Of a DNA stretch of 64,000 nt, positions 11,743 through 22,249 are shown piece by piece. Position 1 is the stretch's first letter. Each line of letters starts with the position of its first letter. The stretch comes from CAYMYN01 sp964394665 (GTDB lineage: Bacteria; Planctomycetota; UBA1135; GCA-002686595): positions 124,001-188,000 of the forward strand of contig CAYMYN010000001.1 in assembly GCA_964394665.1 (NCBI GenBank), in the 5' to 3' direction. Below the pieces are notes generated by a model. It did no database searches, was not told the DNA's origin, and was given only the letters and a program-made list of their open reading frames with translations. The translations under genes were made by a program, and so were the position numbers.

Positions 11743-13689
11743 ATGGTCCCCCACACCCCCTCCCCCGCCCTCGGCGCCCTGGTCGCGCTCACCCTGCTCT
11801 TGCCACCGACCTGGGCTCAGGACGCGGACGATTGGGAGCCCGAGCTCCCGGCCTCGATGGCCGACCTCTCGCTGGAGGACCTGATGGCGATCGAGGTCTC
11901 CGTCGCCTCGCGCAGCAGCGAGCGCCTGATGGACGTTCCGGCGGCGGTCTACGTGCTGACCGGCGACGAGCTGCGGCGCCAGGGCGTGCAGACCATCCAG
12001 GACGCGCTGCGCCTGGTGCCCGGCTTCCACGTCGCGCAGTGGCGCTCGCAAGGCTGGGACGTGGCCTCGCGCGGGTTCACGGGCAGCCTCTCCGAGCTCA
12101 ACCAGTCCTTCATGAACCAACTCCTGGTCATGGTGGACGGCGTCAGCCTCTACAGCCCGGTCATGGCCGGCATCTGGTGGCCGCTGATCGACATCCCGAT
12201 CCAGGACATCGAGCGCATCGAGATCCTGCGCGGGCCGGCCGGAACCCTGTGGGGCACGAACGCCATGAACGGGGTGGTCCACGTGATCACCAAGCACGCG
12301 CGGGACACCCAGGGCACGCGCCTCGACGCGCTCGGCGGGACCACGATCGTCTCCGGGGATGCGTCCTACGGCAGCCGTATGGGCGAGAACGGATGGTTCC
12401 GCACCTGGGTCTCGAGCACCCGGCACGACGGCCTCAAGCGCGACCGCGACGCCGACTGGGACATCACGAGCGTCGGCTGGCGCATGGACTGGGACCTGGG
12501 CAGCACGCAGCGCGCGCGGGTGCTCGGCACGGTCTACGGCGCTGAGTTCGGCCCCACCTACTCCTACGAGGACGACCAACCCAAGGTCGGCGGCTTCCTC
12601 TCGGGCATCTACGAGTTCGGCGAGCCCGACGACCAGCAGCGCATCCAGTCGTACTTCTGGATCGATCGTCAGAAGCTGCCCGACCTCGACACCGCGAAGT
12701 TCCGTCAGGACATCCAGACCTTCGATCTGGAGTGGACGCGGCGCCGTGCGCTCGGGAAAGACTCCAACCTCTCCTTCGGCCTCGGCGGCCGGATCGTGCA
12801 GGCGGACCTCGGGAGCGAGAACGGTTGGATCGACTTCGACCCGGAATTCCAGCGCATCTGGAGCGCGCGCGCGTTCCTGCTCGGCGAGTTCGAACTGCGC
12901 AGCCTCGACTCCAAGCTCGTGACGAGCTTGCAGGTCGAGGAGACCAGTGCCCACGACCTCGAGCTCCAGCCCAGCGTTCGCTGGCTGTGGCGGGCGCGTG
13001 AATCGACCCACTTCTGGGCGTCCATCGCGCGCGCCGTGCGCACCTCGTCCCTCGAGGAGCGCCGCATCTCGCAACGTTTCGACCCCGGGGACGACCCCTT
13101 CTTCGTCGGCGATCCACGCTTCAAGTCCGAGGAGCTGCTCTCCTACGAAGTCGGCGTCCGCACCCGCCTCGGTGAACGCGTCACGCTGGACTTGACCGCC
13201 TTCTACAACGACTTCGAGGACCTGCAGACCTTTGAGGAGCTCGACCCGTTCACGTTCACCTTCGGCAACGAAGGCCAGGCCACCGCACGCGGCGTGGAGG
13301 CGGCCCTCGACGCCAACGTGACCCAGCGCTGGCGCCTGCGCGGGACGTACACCTTCTTCGACATGAACTTCCGGGCCACCGACGGCAGCCTGCTCGCCGA
13401 TTCCATCGACGCCCGCGACGGCCTGATTCCCTCGCATCACGCGAGCCTGCGCTCCTACTACGACCTCGGCCGTAACTGGGAGCTCGACGGGGCCCTGCAC
13501 TACGTCGATCGCCTGCCGGCTTTCGACGTCGACTCCTACGTTCGCCTCGACCTGCGCTTGGGATGGAGCCCGAACCCCGCGCTGCGTTTCTCCCTCGGCG
13601 TCCAGAACCTGAACGATCCCGCGCATCCCGAGGCGGGCGACATCGAGATCGAACGTGTGTTCTGGGGCGGGTTCTCCGCCAAGTTCTGA
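11743..13689 (+). CDS. TonB-dependent outer membrane receptor
   Basis: Encodes 648 residues from the ATG at 11743, which gives a clean signal peptide ending near TWAQ; a TTG 21 nt earlier is less likely. The plug domain is clear: SVASRSSERLMDVPAAVYVLTGDELRRQG, then DALRLVPGFHVAQ, then IERIEILRGPAGTLWGTNAMNGVVHVIT. The remainder is the beta-barrel with alternating strands and a C-terminal aromatic residue (GGFSAKF). Cargo is not evident. It is followed 48 nt later by a YfiR-like gene and a hybrid histidine kinase, so the receptor may serve as an input to the kinase as well as, or instead of, importing a nutrient. Confidence 0.9.
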   Translation: MVPHTPSPALGALVALTLLLPPTWAQDADDWEPELPASMADLSLEDLMAIEVSVASRSSERLMDVPAAVYVLTGDELRRQGVQTIQDALRLVPGFHVAQWRSQGWDVASRGFTGSLSELNQSFMNQLLVMVDGVSLYSPVMAGIWWPLIDIPIQDIERIEILRGPAGTLWGTNAMNGVVHVITKHARDTQGTRLDALGGTTIVSGDASYGSRMGENGWFRTWVSSTRHDGLKRDRDADWDITSVGWRMDWDLGSTQRARVLGTVYGAEFGPTYSYEDDQPKVGGFLSGIYEFGEPDDQQRIQSYFWIDRQKLPDLDTAKFRQDIQTFDLEWTRRRALGKDSNLSFGLGGRIVQADLGSENGWIDFDPEFQRIWSARAFLLGEFELRSLDSKLVTSLQVEETSAHDLELQPSVRWLWRARESTHFWASIARAVRTSSLEERRISQRFDPGDDPFFVGDPRFKSEELLSYEVGVRTRLGERVTLDLTAFYNDFEDLQTFEELDPFTFTFGNEGQATARGVEAALDANVTQRWRLRGTYTFFDMNFRATDGSLLADSIDARDGLIPSHHASLRSYYDLGRNWELDGALHYVDRLPAFDVDSYVRLDLRLGWSPNPALRFSLGVQNLNDPAHPEAGDIEIERVFWGGFSAKF

Positions 13690-13737
13690 GCCCGCATCCT
13701 CGCCCCTGCCGCCGGCCCCGCACCTCCCCACCGCGCC

Positions 13738-14342
13738 GTGACCACCTCCCGCTGGACCCACTCCACGCTCCGCGCGCTGACTCTGCTCCTGGGTCTGGTA
13801 CCCGGTGCGGTGAGCGTGTCGCTCGGGTCCTCCCAGGGAGAAGTGCGCGCGGCCCTGAACGCGAACCAGAGCGCCACCGAGTACGAGGTCAAGGCCGGCT
13901 TCCTCTACAACTTCTCGCTCTTCGTGCGCTGGCCCGATAGCGCCTTCGAGAACTCACGTTCTCCGATCGTCTTCGGCGTGTACGGCAAGGACCCCTTCGG
14001 CCGCACGCTCGACCGCACCCTGGCCGGCAAGCGCGCCCACGACCGCGAGATCGTCATCCGCCGCATCCAGCGGCCCCAGGACATCAACGGCTGCCACCTG
14101 CTGTTCGTCCCCCAGTCCTCCACGGACGAGCTGCGGCGGGTGTTCGGCCAGGTCGCCGGTCAGCCCGTGTTGATCGTCGGCGAGCAGGACGGCTTCGCCA
14201 CGCAGGGCGGACTGATCAACTTCTACCTCGAGCAGAATCGCGTTCGTTTCGAGATCAACCCCGGCGAAGCCCGCAGGCGCGAGGTTCGCATCAGCTCCAA
14301 GCTCCTCGGCTTGGCCCGCATCGTCGGGGAGGAGGCGTCGCG

Positions 14343-14346
<4 letters not shown>
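13738..14346 (+). CDS. YfiR/DUF4154 family periplasmic protein
   Basis: Encodes 202 residues from a GTG start. A signal peptide is followed by the family core: YEVKAGFLYNFSLFVRWPDSAF, then the strand IVFGVYGKDPFG, the paired strand/helix IRRIQRPQDINGCHLLFVP, VLIVGEQDGFATQGGLINF and the closing RFEINPGEARRREVRISSKLLGLARIV. YfiR of Pseudomonas is a periplasmic regulator of a membrane signalling enzyme. Here the gene overlaps the following histidine kinase by 4 nt (ATGA), so translation is coupled and the kinase is the natural partner. Regulation of the kinase sensor by this protein is an inference from that arrangement. Confidence 0.85.
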
Positions 14347-16781
<2,435 letters not shown>

Positions 16782-16902
16782 CGGTTCGGACTCCGCCCTT
16801 CGGTGACTCGAGGCCCACCCGCAGGGGTGGACGAAGGCAAACCCGAGCCCGTCGCGCCCGGCACGGCGAAGTCGCCGAGGCCGCCGAACGGGATCAGCAC
16901 AG

Positions 16903-16938
16903 GGGGCCGGCGGGGACCTCCAAGGTCCCGCCGGCCCC
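16903..16938. terminator. Strong bidirectional hairpin between convergent genes
   Basis: A 16-bp G+C stem with one bulged G pairs 16903-16919 with 16923-16938 around a 3-nt loop. It sits between the end of the histidine kinase gene and the end of the convergent gene at 16994. No T-tract is present on either side. Position and stability argue for a terminator or transcript-end structure for both genes. Confidence 0.65.
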
Positions 16939-16993
16939 GCCACACGTCGCTACGGAGGACCTGGCAACCCACGGGTCGACAGGTCCGCCCAGG

Positions 16994-18184
16994 TCAGGGC
17001 GCCCAGGTGACCTCGACGCCGTTGGTGAAGTTGAAGCCGCTGCCGCAGGGGCCCGCGGTGTCGCGGAACCAGAGCTGGTAGCGCTTCACGTCGCCGGGAG
17101 CGACGCCGCCGATGGAGCCGATGTTCACGGTCGTGAACGAGGAGCCGCTCATGCCGGAGTTGCGGATCTGCAGGCGCACCACGCCGCCGCCCGCGCAGCG
17201 CAGGCCGTCGCCGAAGGTCGTGCCGTTGCCGCCGCCCGTTGCGTTGTTGCCCTGCAGGTAGAGGCCGGCCTGGCCGGGCTGCAGGGTCGAGCCGGAGAGC
17301 ACGAGGTTCCCCGCGGCGATCGAGTTGGTGCCCGAGGCGACCAGCTTGCCACCGCCCGCTCCGGCGCTGTTCGCGCAGCCGGCGACGCCGTTGGAGCCGT
17401 CGTTGTTGTTGCCGCACGGGCACAGGGTGCCCGAGCCGTCCCCGTTGCAGAACTCGGGGAACGCGCTCACGTCCGGGACGAGAACCAGCCCGAGCAGGTT
17501 GCCCGAGCCGGTGCTCCCGACCACCGTCGCCACGCCGGTCACGCGATCGACCGTCAGCAGGTTGTCGGTCGAGTTGTCGATCAGGTAGATCGTGTCGCTG
17601 ACCGGGTCGTAGGCCATGCCGTTCGGGTTCGTCGAGCCCGGACCCAGGGGGCCGATCAGAGTCGCCGACCCGGAGGTGCGGTTGACCGAGTAGAAGCTGT
17701 CCGTGGAGCTGCTCGTGCCGTAGAGCGTGTCCGTCGACGAGTCGTACACGAGGTTGAAGAACGAGGTCGTGCCCGAGGCGCCGACCAGCGTCGCGACGCC
17801 GGTCGTCGTGTCGAGCGTGTAGAGGTTCCCGTTCGAGCCGCCGTACAGCGTGCCCGTGCTCGAGTCCCACTCGATCCCGTGCATGACGACCGACGCATCG
17901 CCGTAGAACCCGACCAACGTGGCCGTGCCGGTCGCGAGGTCGAGCGTGTAGAGCGAGTCGTTGCCGGTCGACGTCAGGTAGAGCGTGCCGCTCGAGGGAT
18001 CGTAGGCCAGGCCACCGGTGGTGCCGGCGTTCGCCGAGACCGTGCCGATGGAAACCTTGGCGCCGGTGGTCCGGTCGATCTCGTACAGGACGCGCGCGCT
18101 GTCGACGGCGATGAGTCGGTCGGAGTGGGCGATCGCCGCGAGGCCGAGGACGGCCAGGGCGCCGAGAAGTCGTTGTTTGTTCAT
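16994..18184 (-). CDS. Exported repeat (NHL/propeller-like) protein with C-terminal CPCG domain
   Basis: Encodes 396 residues from the ATG at 18184 with a signal peptide ending near AIAHS. Residues from about 20 to 250 are repeats of the type LYxLDxxTGxATLVG, each around 45 residues, such as YEIDRTTGAKVSIGTV, YTLDLATGTATLVGF and LTVDRVTGVATVVGS; these should fold as a beta-propeller. The last 145 or so residues are the Cys-rich CPCG domain: LCPCGN, AGCANS, a Gly-rich stretch, TTFGDGLRCAGGGV, YQLWFRDTAGPCGSGFNFTNG. The same C-terminal domain ends five other proteins here. The role is extracellular but unknown. Confidence 0.8.
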   Translation of the reverse strand: MNKQRLLGALAVLGLAAIAHSDRLIAVDSARVLYEIDRTTGAKVSIGTVSANAGTTGGLAYDPSSGTLYLTSTGNDSLYTLDLATGTATLVGFYGDASVVMHGIEWDSSTGTLYGGSNGNLYTLDTTTGVATLVGASGTTSFFNLVYDSSTDTLYGTSSSTDSFYSVNRTSGSATLIGPLGPGSTNPNGMAYDPVSDTIYLIDNSTDNLLTVDRVTGVATVVGSTGSGNLLGLVLVPDVSAFPEFCNGDGSGTLCPCGNNNDGSNGVAGCANSAGAGGGKLVASGTNSIAAGNLVLSGSTLQPGQAGLYLQGNNATGGGNGTTFGDGLRCAGGGVVRLQIRNSGMSGSSFTTVNIGSIGGVAPGDVKRYQLWFRDTAGPCGSGFNFTNGVEVTWAP

Positions 18185-18261
18185 GATGGTCGTGCTGGGG
18201 GCCAGGCGAGTCCGAAAGCCTACACCACTGGGCCGGGCTGGCCAGGCAGCCCCTGGGATCG

Positions 18262-18298
18262 CCGGTGTCCGGCGGGGCCTGGGCCCGCCGGACACCGG
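18262..18298 (-). terminator. Perfect 15-bp G+C hairpin downstream of the FG-GAP gene
   Basis: CCGGTGTCCGGCGGG (18262-18276) pairs perfectly with 18284-18298 around a 7-nt loop. It lies 140 nt beyond the stop of the minus-strand gene at 18439 and before the start of the next minus-strand gene at 18184. There is no T-tract. It probably separates the two transcripts. Confidence 0.6.
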
Positions 18299-18438
18299 TT
18301 CGCCGCCCAGCTCGGGCGACCCGGATCTCACTCGGGGGCGCGGGGAATGCACCCTGGAGCCCGGGGGCCCGAGCCCCAGGGGCCTCGCCGCGCGGGGCCG
18401 CGCGTGGATTGCGGCATCGGGGCACGGGCGCGCCGAGC

Positions 18439-21400
18439 TCAGTCCGTGAAGGTCACCTGGAGCGCGCTGGAGAGGTTGAAGAAGCTCGAGCAGAAACTGA
18501 CCGCGGGGTCGCGGTACCAGACCTGGAAGAATCGCACGTCCGACGCTCCCCACTGCCCCGCGGGAGCGAGCGCGGCCCACTGCGCACGGCCGTCCGGGCT
18601 CGCGGCGCGCACGCCCAGGCGGCGGACGAAGCCGCCGACGAAGCGCAGTCCGTCCCCGAAGGGCAACCCGGCGAGGGCCTGGGTGCCCACGAAGAGCAGG
18701 CCCGGTTGGTTCGGCACCAGGTGCTCGGCGACGAGCACGAGGTCGTCCGCCGCGACGCTGGCGGAGCCGTCGGCCGAGAGGCGCGCGCCCTCCCCGCTCG
18801 AGTTGGCGCAACCCTGCCCCGCGCCCGGCGCGCTGGGCCCGTAGCAGCCGCACGGGCCGCTCGAACCATCGCCGAAGCCGAAGGGCACGAACGGACCCCC
18901 GCTCTCGACGTCGAACACGTAGGCGGCGCCGGTCTGCAGATCGCCGTCGTCCGAGTAGGGCGCTCCGACCAGCAACGCGTCGTCGCCAAGGGCCAAGGCC
19001 TGGCCGAAGCGCGCGGAGGGGAACGGTTGGCTGGGCAGGAGGATTCGCTCACGCCGCCCGGCGACGTCCGCGTCGAAGCGGTAGACCGCGCCTCCGCGCA
19101 ACGCCAGCTCGGTGCGCCGCGGGGCCCCCACGAGCCAGCGACCGCCGCGCGCGTCCAGGGACTCCCCGAAGCGGTCCCCCGCCGCGCCTCCGGAGGCGAG
19201 CAGGTCCTCGAGGAAGATCCACTGCGCGCCCTCGCGGCGATGGACCCGCACCATGCCGCGGTGGGCCTCGGCGCCCGGCGCGCCGACCAGGAGCAGCGGT
19301 CCGTCGACCGCGAGCGCGGCGCCCAGGCCGAGGTTCGCGGTCCCGCCGCGGATCGAGTGCACGTGGTTCCAGACCCCGGCCATGCGCCGGAAGACCTCGA
19401 CCGCTCCCGCCAGGGGCTGGATCGTCCCCGCGTTCGGCGCTCCGACGAGAAGCTCCTCCCCATCGCACCACAACGCCGCGCCGAACTCGTCGTCGCTCTG
19501 GCCTTGGCTCGCCTGGACCTTGGCCTCGGCGACGTACCCATCGCCGTCGTGGCGGAAGAGATACACAGCCCCGCTCAGCGCCGTGACGCCACCCGCGCGC
19601 GGCGCGCCGACCACGGCCAGATCGCCGATCAGCGCCAGCGCGTGGCCGAAGCGGGCGTCGCTGGCCCCATCCCAGGGCGTCAATCGCTCGCGTCGCTTCC
19701 AGACGTCGCCCTCGACCCATTTGAAACGGTACGCGGCCCCCGAGGCCGGAGCCTGGCCGTCCTCGAGCGGCGCGCCGACGAGCAGCTCGCGCCCGTCCTC
19801 GGCGAGCGCGATCGATGCCCCGAACTCGGCGCCGTTCTGCGCGAAGATGCCCGCGGTCAGGCGATGGCGTTGGGTCCAGGTGCCCGCTTCGCGCTGGAAG
19901 ACGTACACGGCTCCGGCCCGGAAGGCCGTGTCCGATTCGCCCGGCGCGCCCACCACCGCGAGATCGCCCCGGATGGCCGTCGAGCGTCCGAGCAGATCGC
20001 CGGCGCTGCGATCCCGCGCGAACCAGCTCTCGACGTGCGCCCAGGACGTGCCGTTCCAGGCCAACCGCTGGACCTCGCCGACGCGCCGGCCGTCCGACTC
20101 GCCGCCCGCCAGGCCGACCAAGGCCGTATCGCCCTGCACGGCGAGCGCGCAGCCGAAGCGCTCCTCGGAGCGCGGGTCGTGCGCGACCAGCGGCGCTCCC
20201 TGCACCCAGCTCGCGCCGTCCTGCGAGGAGAAGGTCCGCACCGCGCCCGCCCCCGCTTCGGGGTCGTTGCTCCCGGGGACTCCGACCAGCGCCTGGGCGC
20301 TGCCCCCGGTCGAGATGTCGAGGGCGACCGCTTCGCCGAGCCGATCACCGGGCCCATTGCCCGCCGTCGTCCAGACGGTGAGGAACTCGCTCCCGTCGAA
20401 GTGGAAGTACCCCGCGCGGCCGCGTTCGGGCAGGCCGGTCCCGCTCGAGTTCGGCGAACCGACGAGCAGGCCGTCGCCCACGAACGAGAGCGCGTACCCG
20501 AAGTCGTCGAAGGACGCATGGCCGCGCCCCGTCAGGGGGCTCCAGGTCCCCGGAGCGGTGTTCTCGTGCACGTACACCCAGCCGCCGTTGCCGGGGGCCC
20601 CCATCGCGAGACGCGCCCCCGAGAAATCGACCGCGAATCCCAGGCGATCCCCCGGGGCCACGCCCGCGGGGACGAGGCGTTGGGAGTGCGACCAATTCCC
20701 CGACTGCAGCCGGAAGAGGTGCACGGCTCCCGAATCGACGCCGATCACGTCTTCGTCCGGCGCGCCGGCGGCGAACCAACCGGCGCCCAGGGCCACGCTC
20801 GTCCCGAGGCTCGCTCCGGCCTGCGGGAACGGAGCGCGGGCGACCTGGGAGGGAACCCAGATGCCGTTCTGATTGCGGTACACGAACACCGCTCCCGAAT
20901 CGCTCGCGCCCTGATCGTGGCCGGGCGCGCCGACGAGGGCGTAGCTCGCGTCGATGGCGACCGAGGCGCCGAATCGATCCCCCACGCGGGCCGTCCCGCC
21001 GACCAACTTCGCGTCGAGCTGCCAGGCGTTCCCCCAGCGGCGGAACACGTAGGCCGCGCCGGCCGCGGGCGAGTCGCCGGGCGCGCCGACGAGCGCCAGC
21101 TCACCCGAGAGGTGGAGGGCCGAACCGAAGGCGGTGCGCTCCGGGGGACCCCCGACGGCGAGCTGTGCGCTCTCGTTCTGCACCGTCGGATCGACCACGA
21201 TCGGGTACTGCGCGCCCCGATCGTCGACGACGAGCGCCAGGCGCTCGCCGCGGCGCTCGAAGCGACTGGGCAAGGTGCGGCCGCGCGCGTCGAAGGCGAA
21301 GAGCTTGGTGAGCGAGAGGCGCGGTCCGTCGGCCCCGGACGCGAAGGTCGCGCCGACTGAGGACAGGACGCTCTCGAGGCGTAGGTCGCCCACGAAGGAC

Positions 21401-21900
21401 AGCTCGAGTTCGAGCGCGAACTCCCCCGCGTCCGCCAGCGGCCGCTCCGGGATGTCGAAGCCCTGCTCCAGGCCCCGCGCGTCGTTGCGATACCACTCGA
21501 CCAACTCGGCGCGCTGGTACTCGACGCGTTCCAGATCGGCCGCGATGCGCGCGGGAGACGGCGCCACGCGCTCCGCGCCGCGCGCGATCGCGGTCAGCTC
21601 CATCCCGAAGCTCCAGGCCCGTTCGTCCCCGCGGGGCACGAGCCGCGGTCCCGCGGGCAAGAAGTAGGTGCGCAGCCCATGCTCGCGGTTCGGCGTCTGC
21701 CAGGCACCTTCCACGCCCTCGAAGGGCGTGCCGACCTGCCACACGGCCCGCGTGTAGTCGTCCGAGAGCGCGGCCTGGATGGCGGCCGCGAGATCCTCCG
21801 CTGCGCCGCCCTGGGCGCCGAACACGACGCCCCCTCCCAGCACCGCCCAGCCCAGGGCCCACGCTCGGATCGATCTCCGCCTGCCGTTCCTCGTTCGCAT
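18439..21900 (-). CDS. Exported FG-GAP (integrin-type propeller) protein with C-terminal CPCG-like domain
   Basis: Encodes 1153 residues with a signal peptide (about 1-35). Residues from about 60 to 240 form a non-repetitive domain resembling a region found before FG-GAP arrays. Then follow 14 repeats of the pattern FGxALALxGDLALVGAPxxxxxxxGAVYVFRR, which would make two seven-bladed propellers. The C-terminus is a divergent CPCG domain (GPCGCYG, GQGCANSSGEGARL, ASVAADDLVL, LPFGDGLRF, QVWYRDP), with Phe in place of the usual Cys after GDGLR. FG-GAP propellers bind ligands or partner proteins, often with calcium. Likely a cell-surface or secreted protein. Confidence 0.85.
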   Translation of the reverse strand: MRTRNGRRRSIRAWALGWAVLGGGVVFGAQGGAAEDLAAAIQAALSDDYTRAVWQVGTPFEGVEGAWQTPNREHGLRTYFLPAGPRLVPRGDERAWSFGMELTAIARGAERVAPSPARIAADLERVEYQRAELVEWYRNDARGLEQGFDIPERPLADAGEFALELELSFVGDLRLESVLSSVGATFASGADGPRLSLTKLFAFDARGRTLPSRFERRGERLALVVDDRGAQYPIVVDPTVQNESAQLAVGGPPERTAFGSALHLSGELALVGAPGDSPAAGAAYVFRRWGNAWQLDAKLVGGTARVGDRFGASVAIDASYALVGAPGHDQGASDSGAVFVYRNQNGIWVPSQVARAPFPQAGASLGTSVALGAGWFAAGAPDEDVIGVDSGAVHLFRLQSGNWSHSQRLVPAGVAPGDRLGFAVDFSGARLAMGAPGNGGWVYVHENTAPGTWSPLTGRGHASFDDFGYALSFVGDGLLVGSPNSSGTGLPERGRAGYFHFDGSEFLTVWTTAGNGPGDRLGEAVALDISTGGSAQALVGVPGSNDPEAGAGAVRTFSSQDGASWVQGAPLVAHDPRSEERFGCALAVQGDTALVGLAGGESDGRRVGEVQRLAWNGTSWAHVESWFARDRSAGDLLGRSTAIRGDLAVVGAPGESDTAFRAGAVYVFQREAGTWTQRHRLTAGIFAQNGAEFGASIALAEDGRELLVGAPLEDGQAPASGAAYRFKWVEGDVWKRRERLTPWDGASDARFGHALALIGDLAVVGAPRAGGVTALSGAVYLFRHDGDGYVAEAKVQASQGQSDDEFGAALWCDGEELLVGAPNAGTIQPLAGAVEVFRRMAGVWNHVHSIRGGTANLGLGAALAVDGPLLLVGAPGAEAHRGMVRVHRREGAQWIFLEDLLASGGAAGDRFGESLDARGGRWLVGAPRRTELALRGGAVYRFDADVAGRRERILLPSQPFPSARFGQALALGDDALLVGAPYSDDGDLQTGAAYVFDVESGGPFVPFGFGDGSSGPCGCYGPSAPGAGQGCANSSGEGARLSADGSASVAADDLVLVAEHLVPNQPGLLFVGTQALAGLPFGDGLRFVGGFVRRLGVRAASPDGRAQWAALAPAGQWGASDVRFFQVWYRDPAVSFCSSFFNLSSALQVTFTD

Positions 21901-22249
21901 GTCTCGCTCCTCGCGCCCTAGGGCGCACCGACGGGGACCTTCGACGGCGGCCCCCCAGCGGAGCGCGTCACCGGTCCAGGCCCCATGCGCGAAACGCGGC
22001 TCCCGGCTGCCAGGCCGATCCGTCCGTCGATCGAGGCCCAGCGGGTCAGCGGGACACCCTCACCCCGGGGATCTGCGCGAATCGGGTCTTCTCCGGCGCG
22101 CGCGGCTCGCTGGGCGAGCGGATTGGACCGACGGTCGCGGGGCGGCTCGGGGGCCGATATCTTGGGAGCGGCGCGGGGGAGGGCTGCGGCGGAGCGTGGC
22201 TCCGTTTCCCTCGACCGCGGCGGAGTCGACCGTTCTTGGAGCCGACGCA
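21901..22249. other. Divergent intergenic region
   Basis: These 349 nt separate the starts of the FG-GAP gene (minus) and the Ig-repeat gene (plus), so promoters for both should lie here. I see no open frame worth calling, no convincing -35/-10 pair and no long dyad. Confidence 0.5.
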
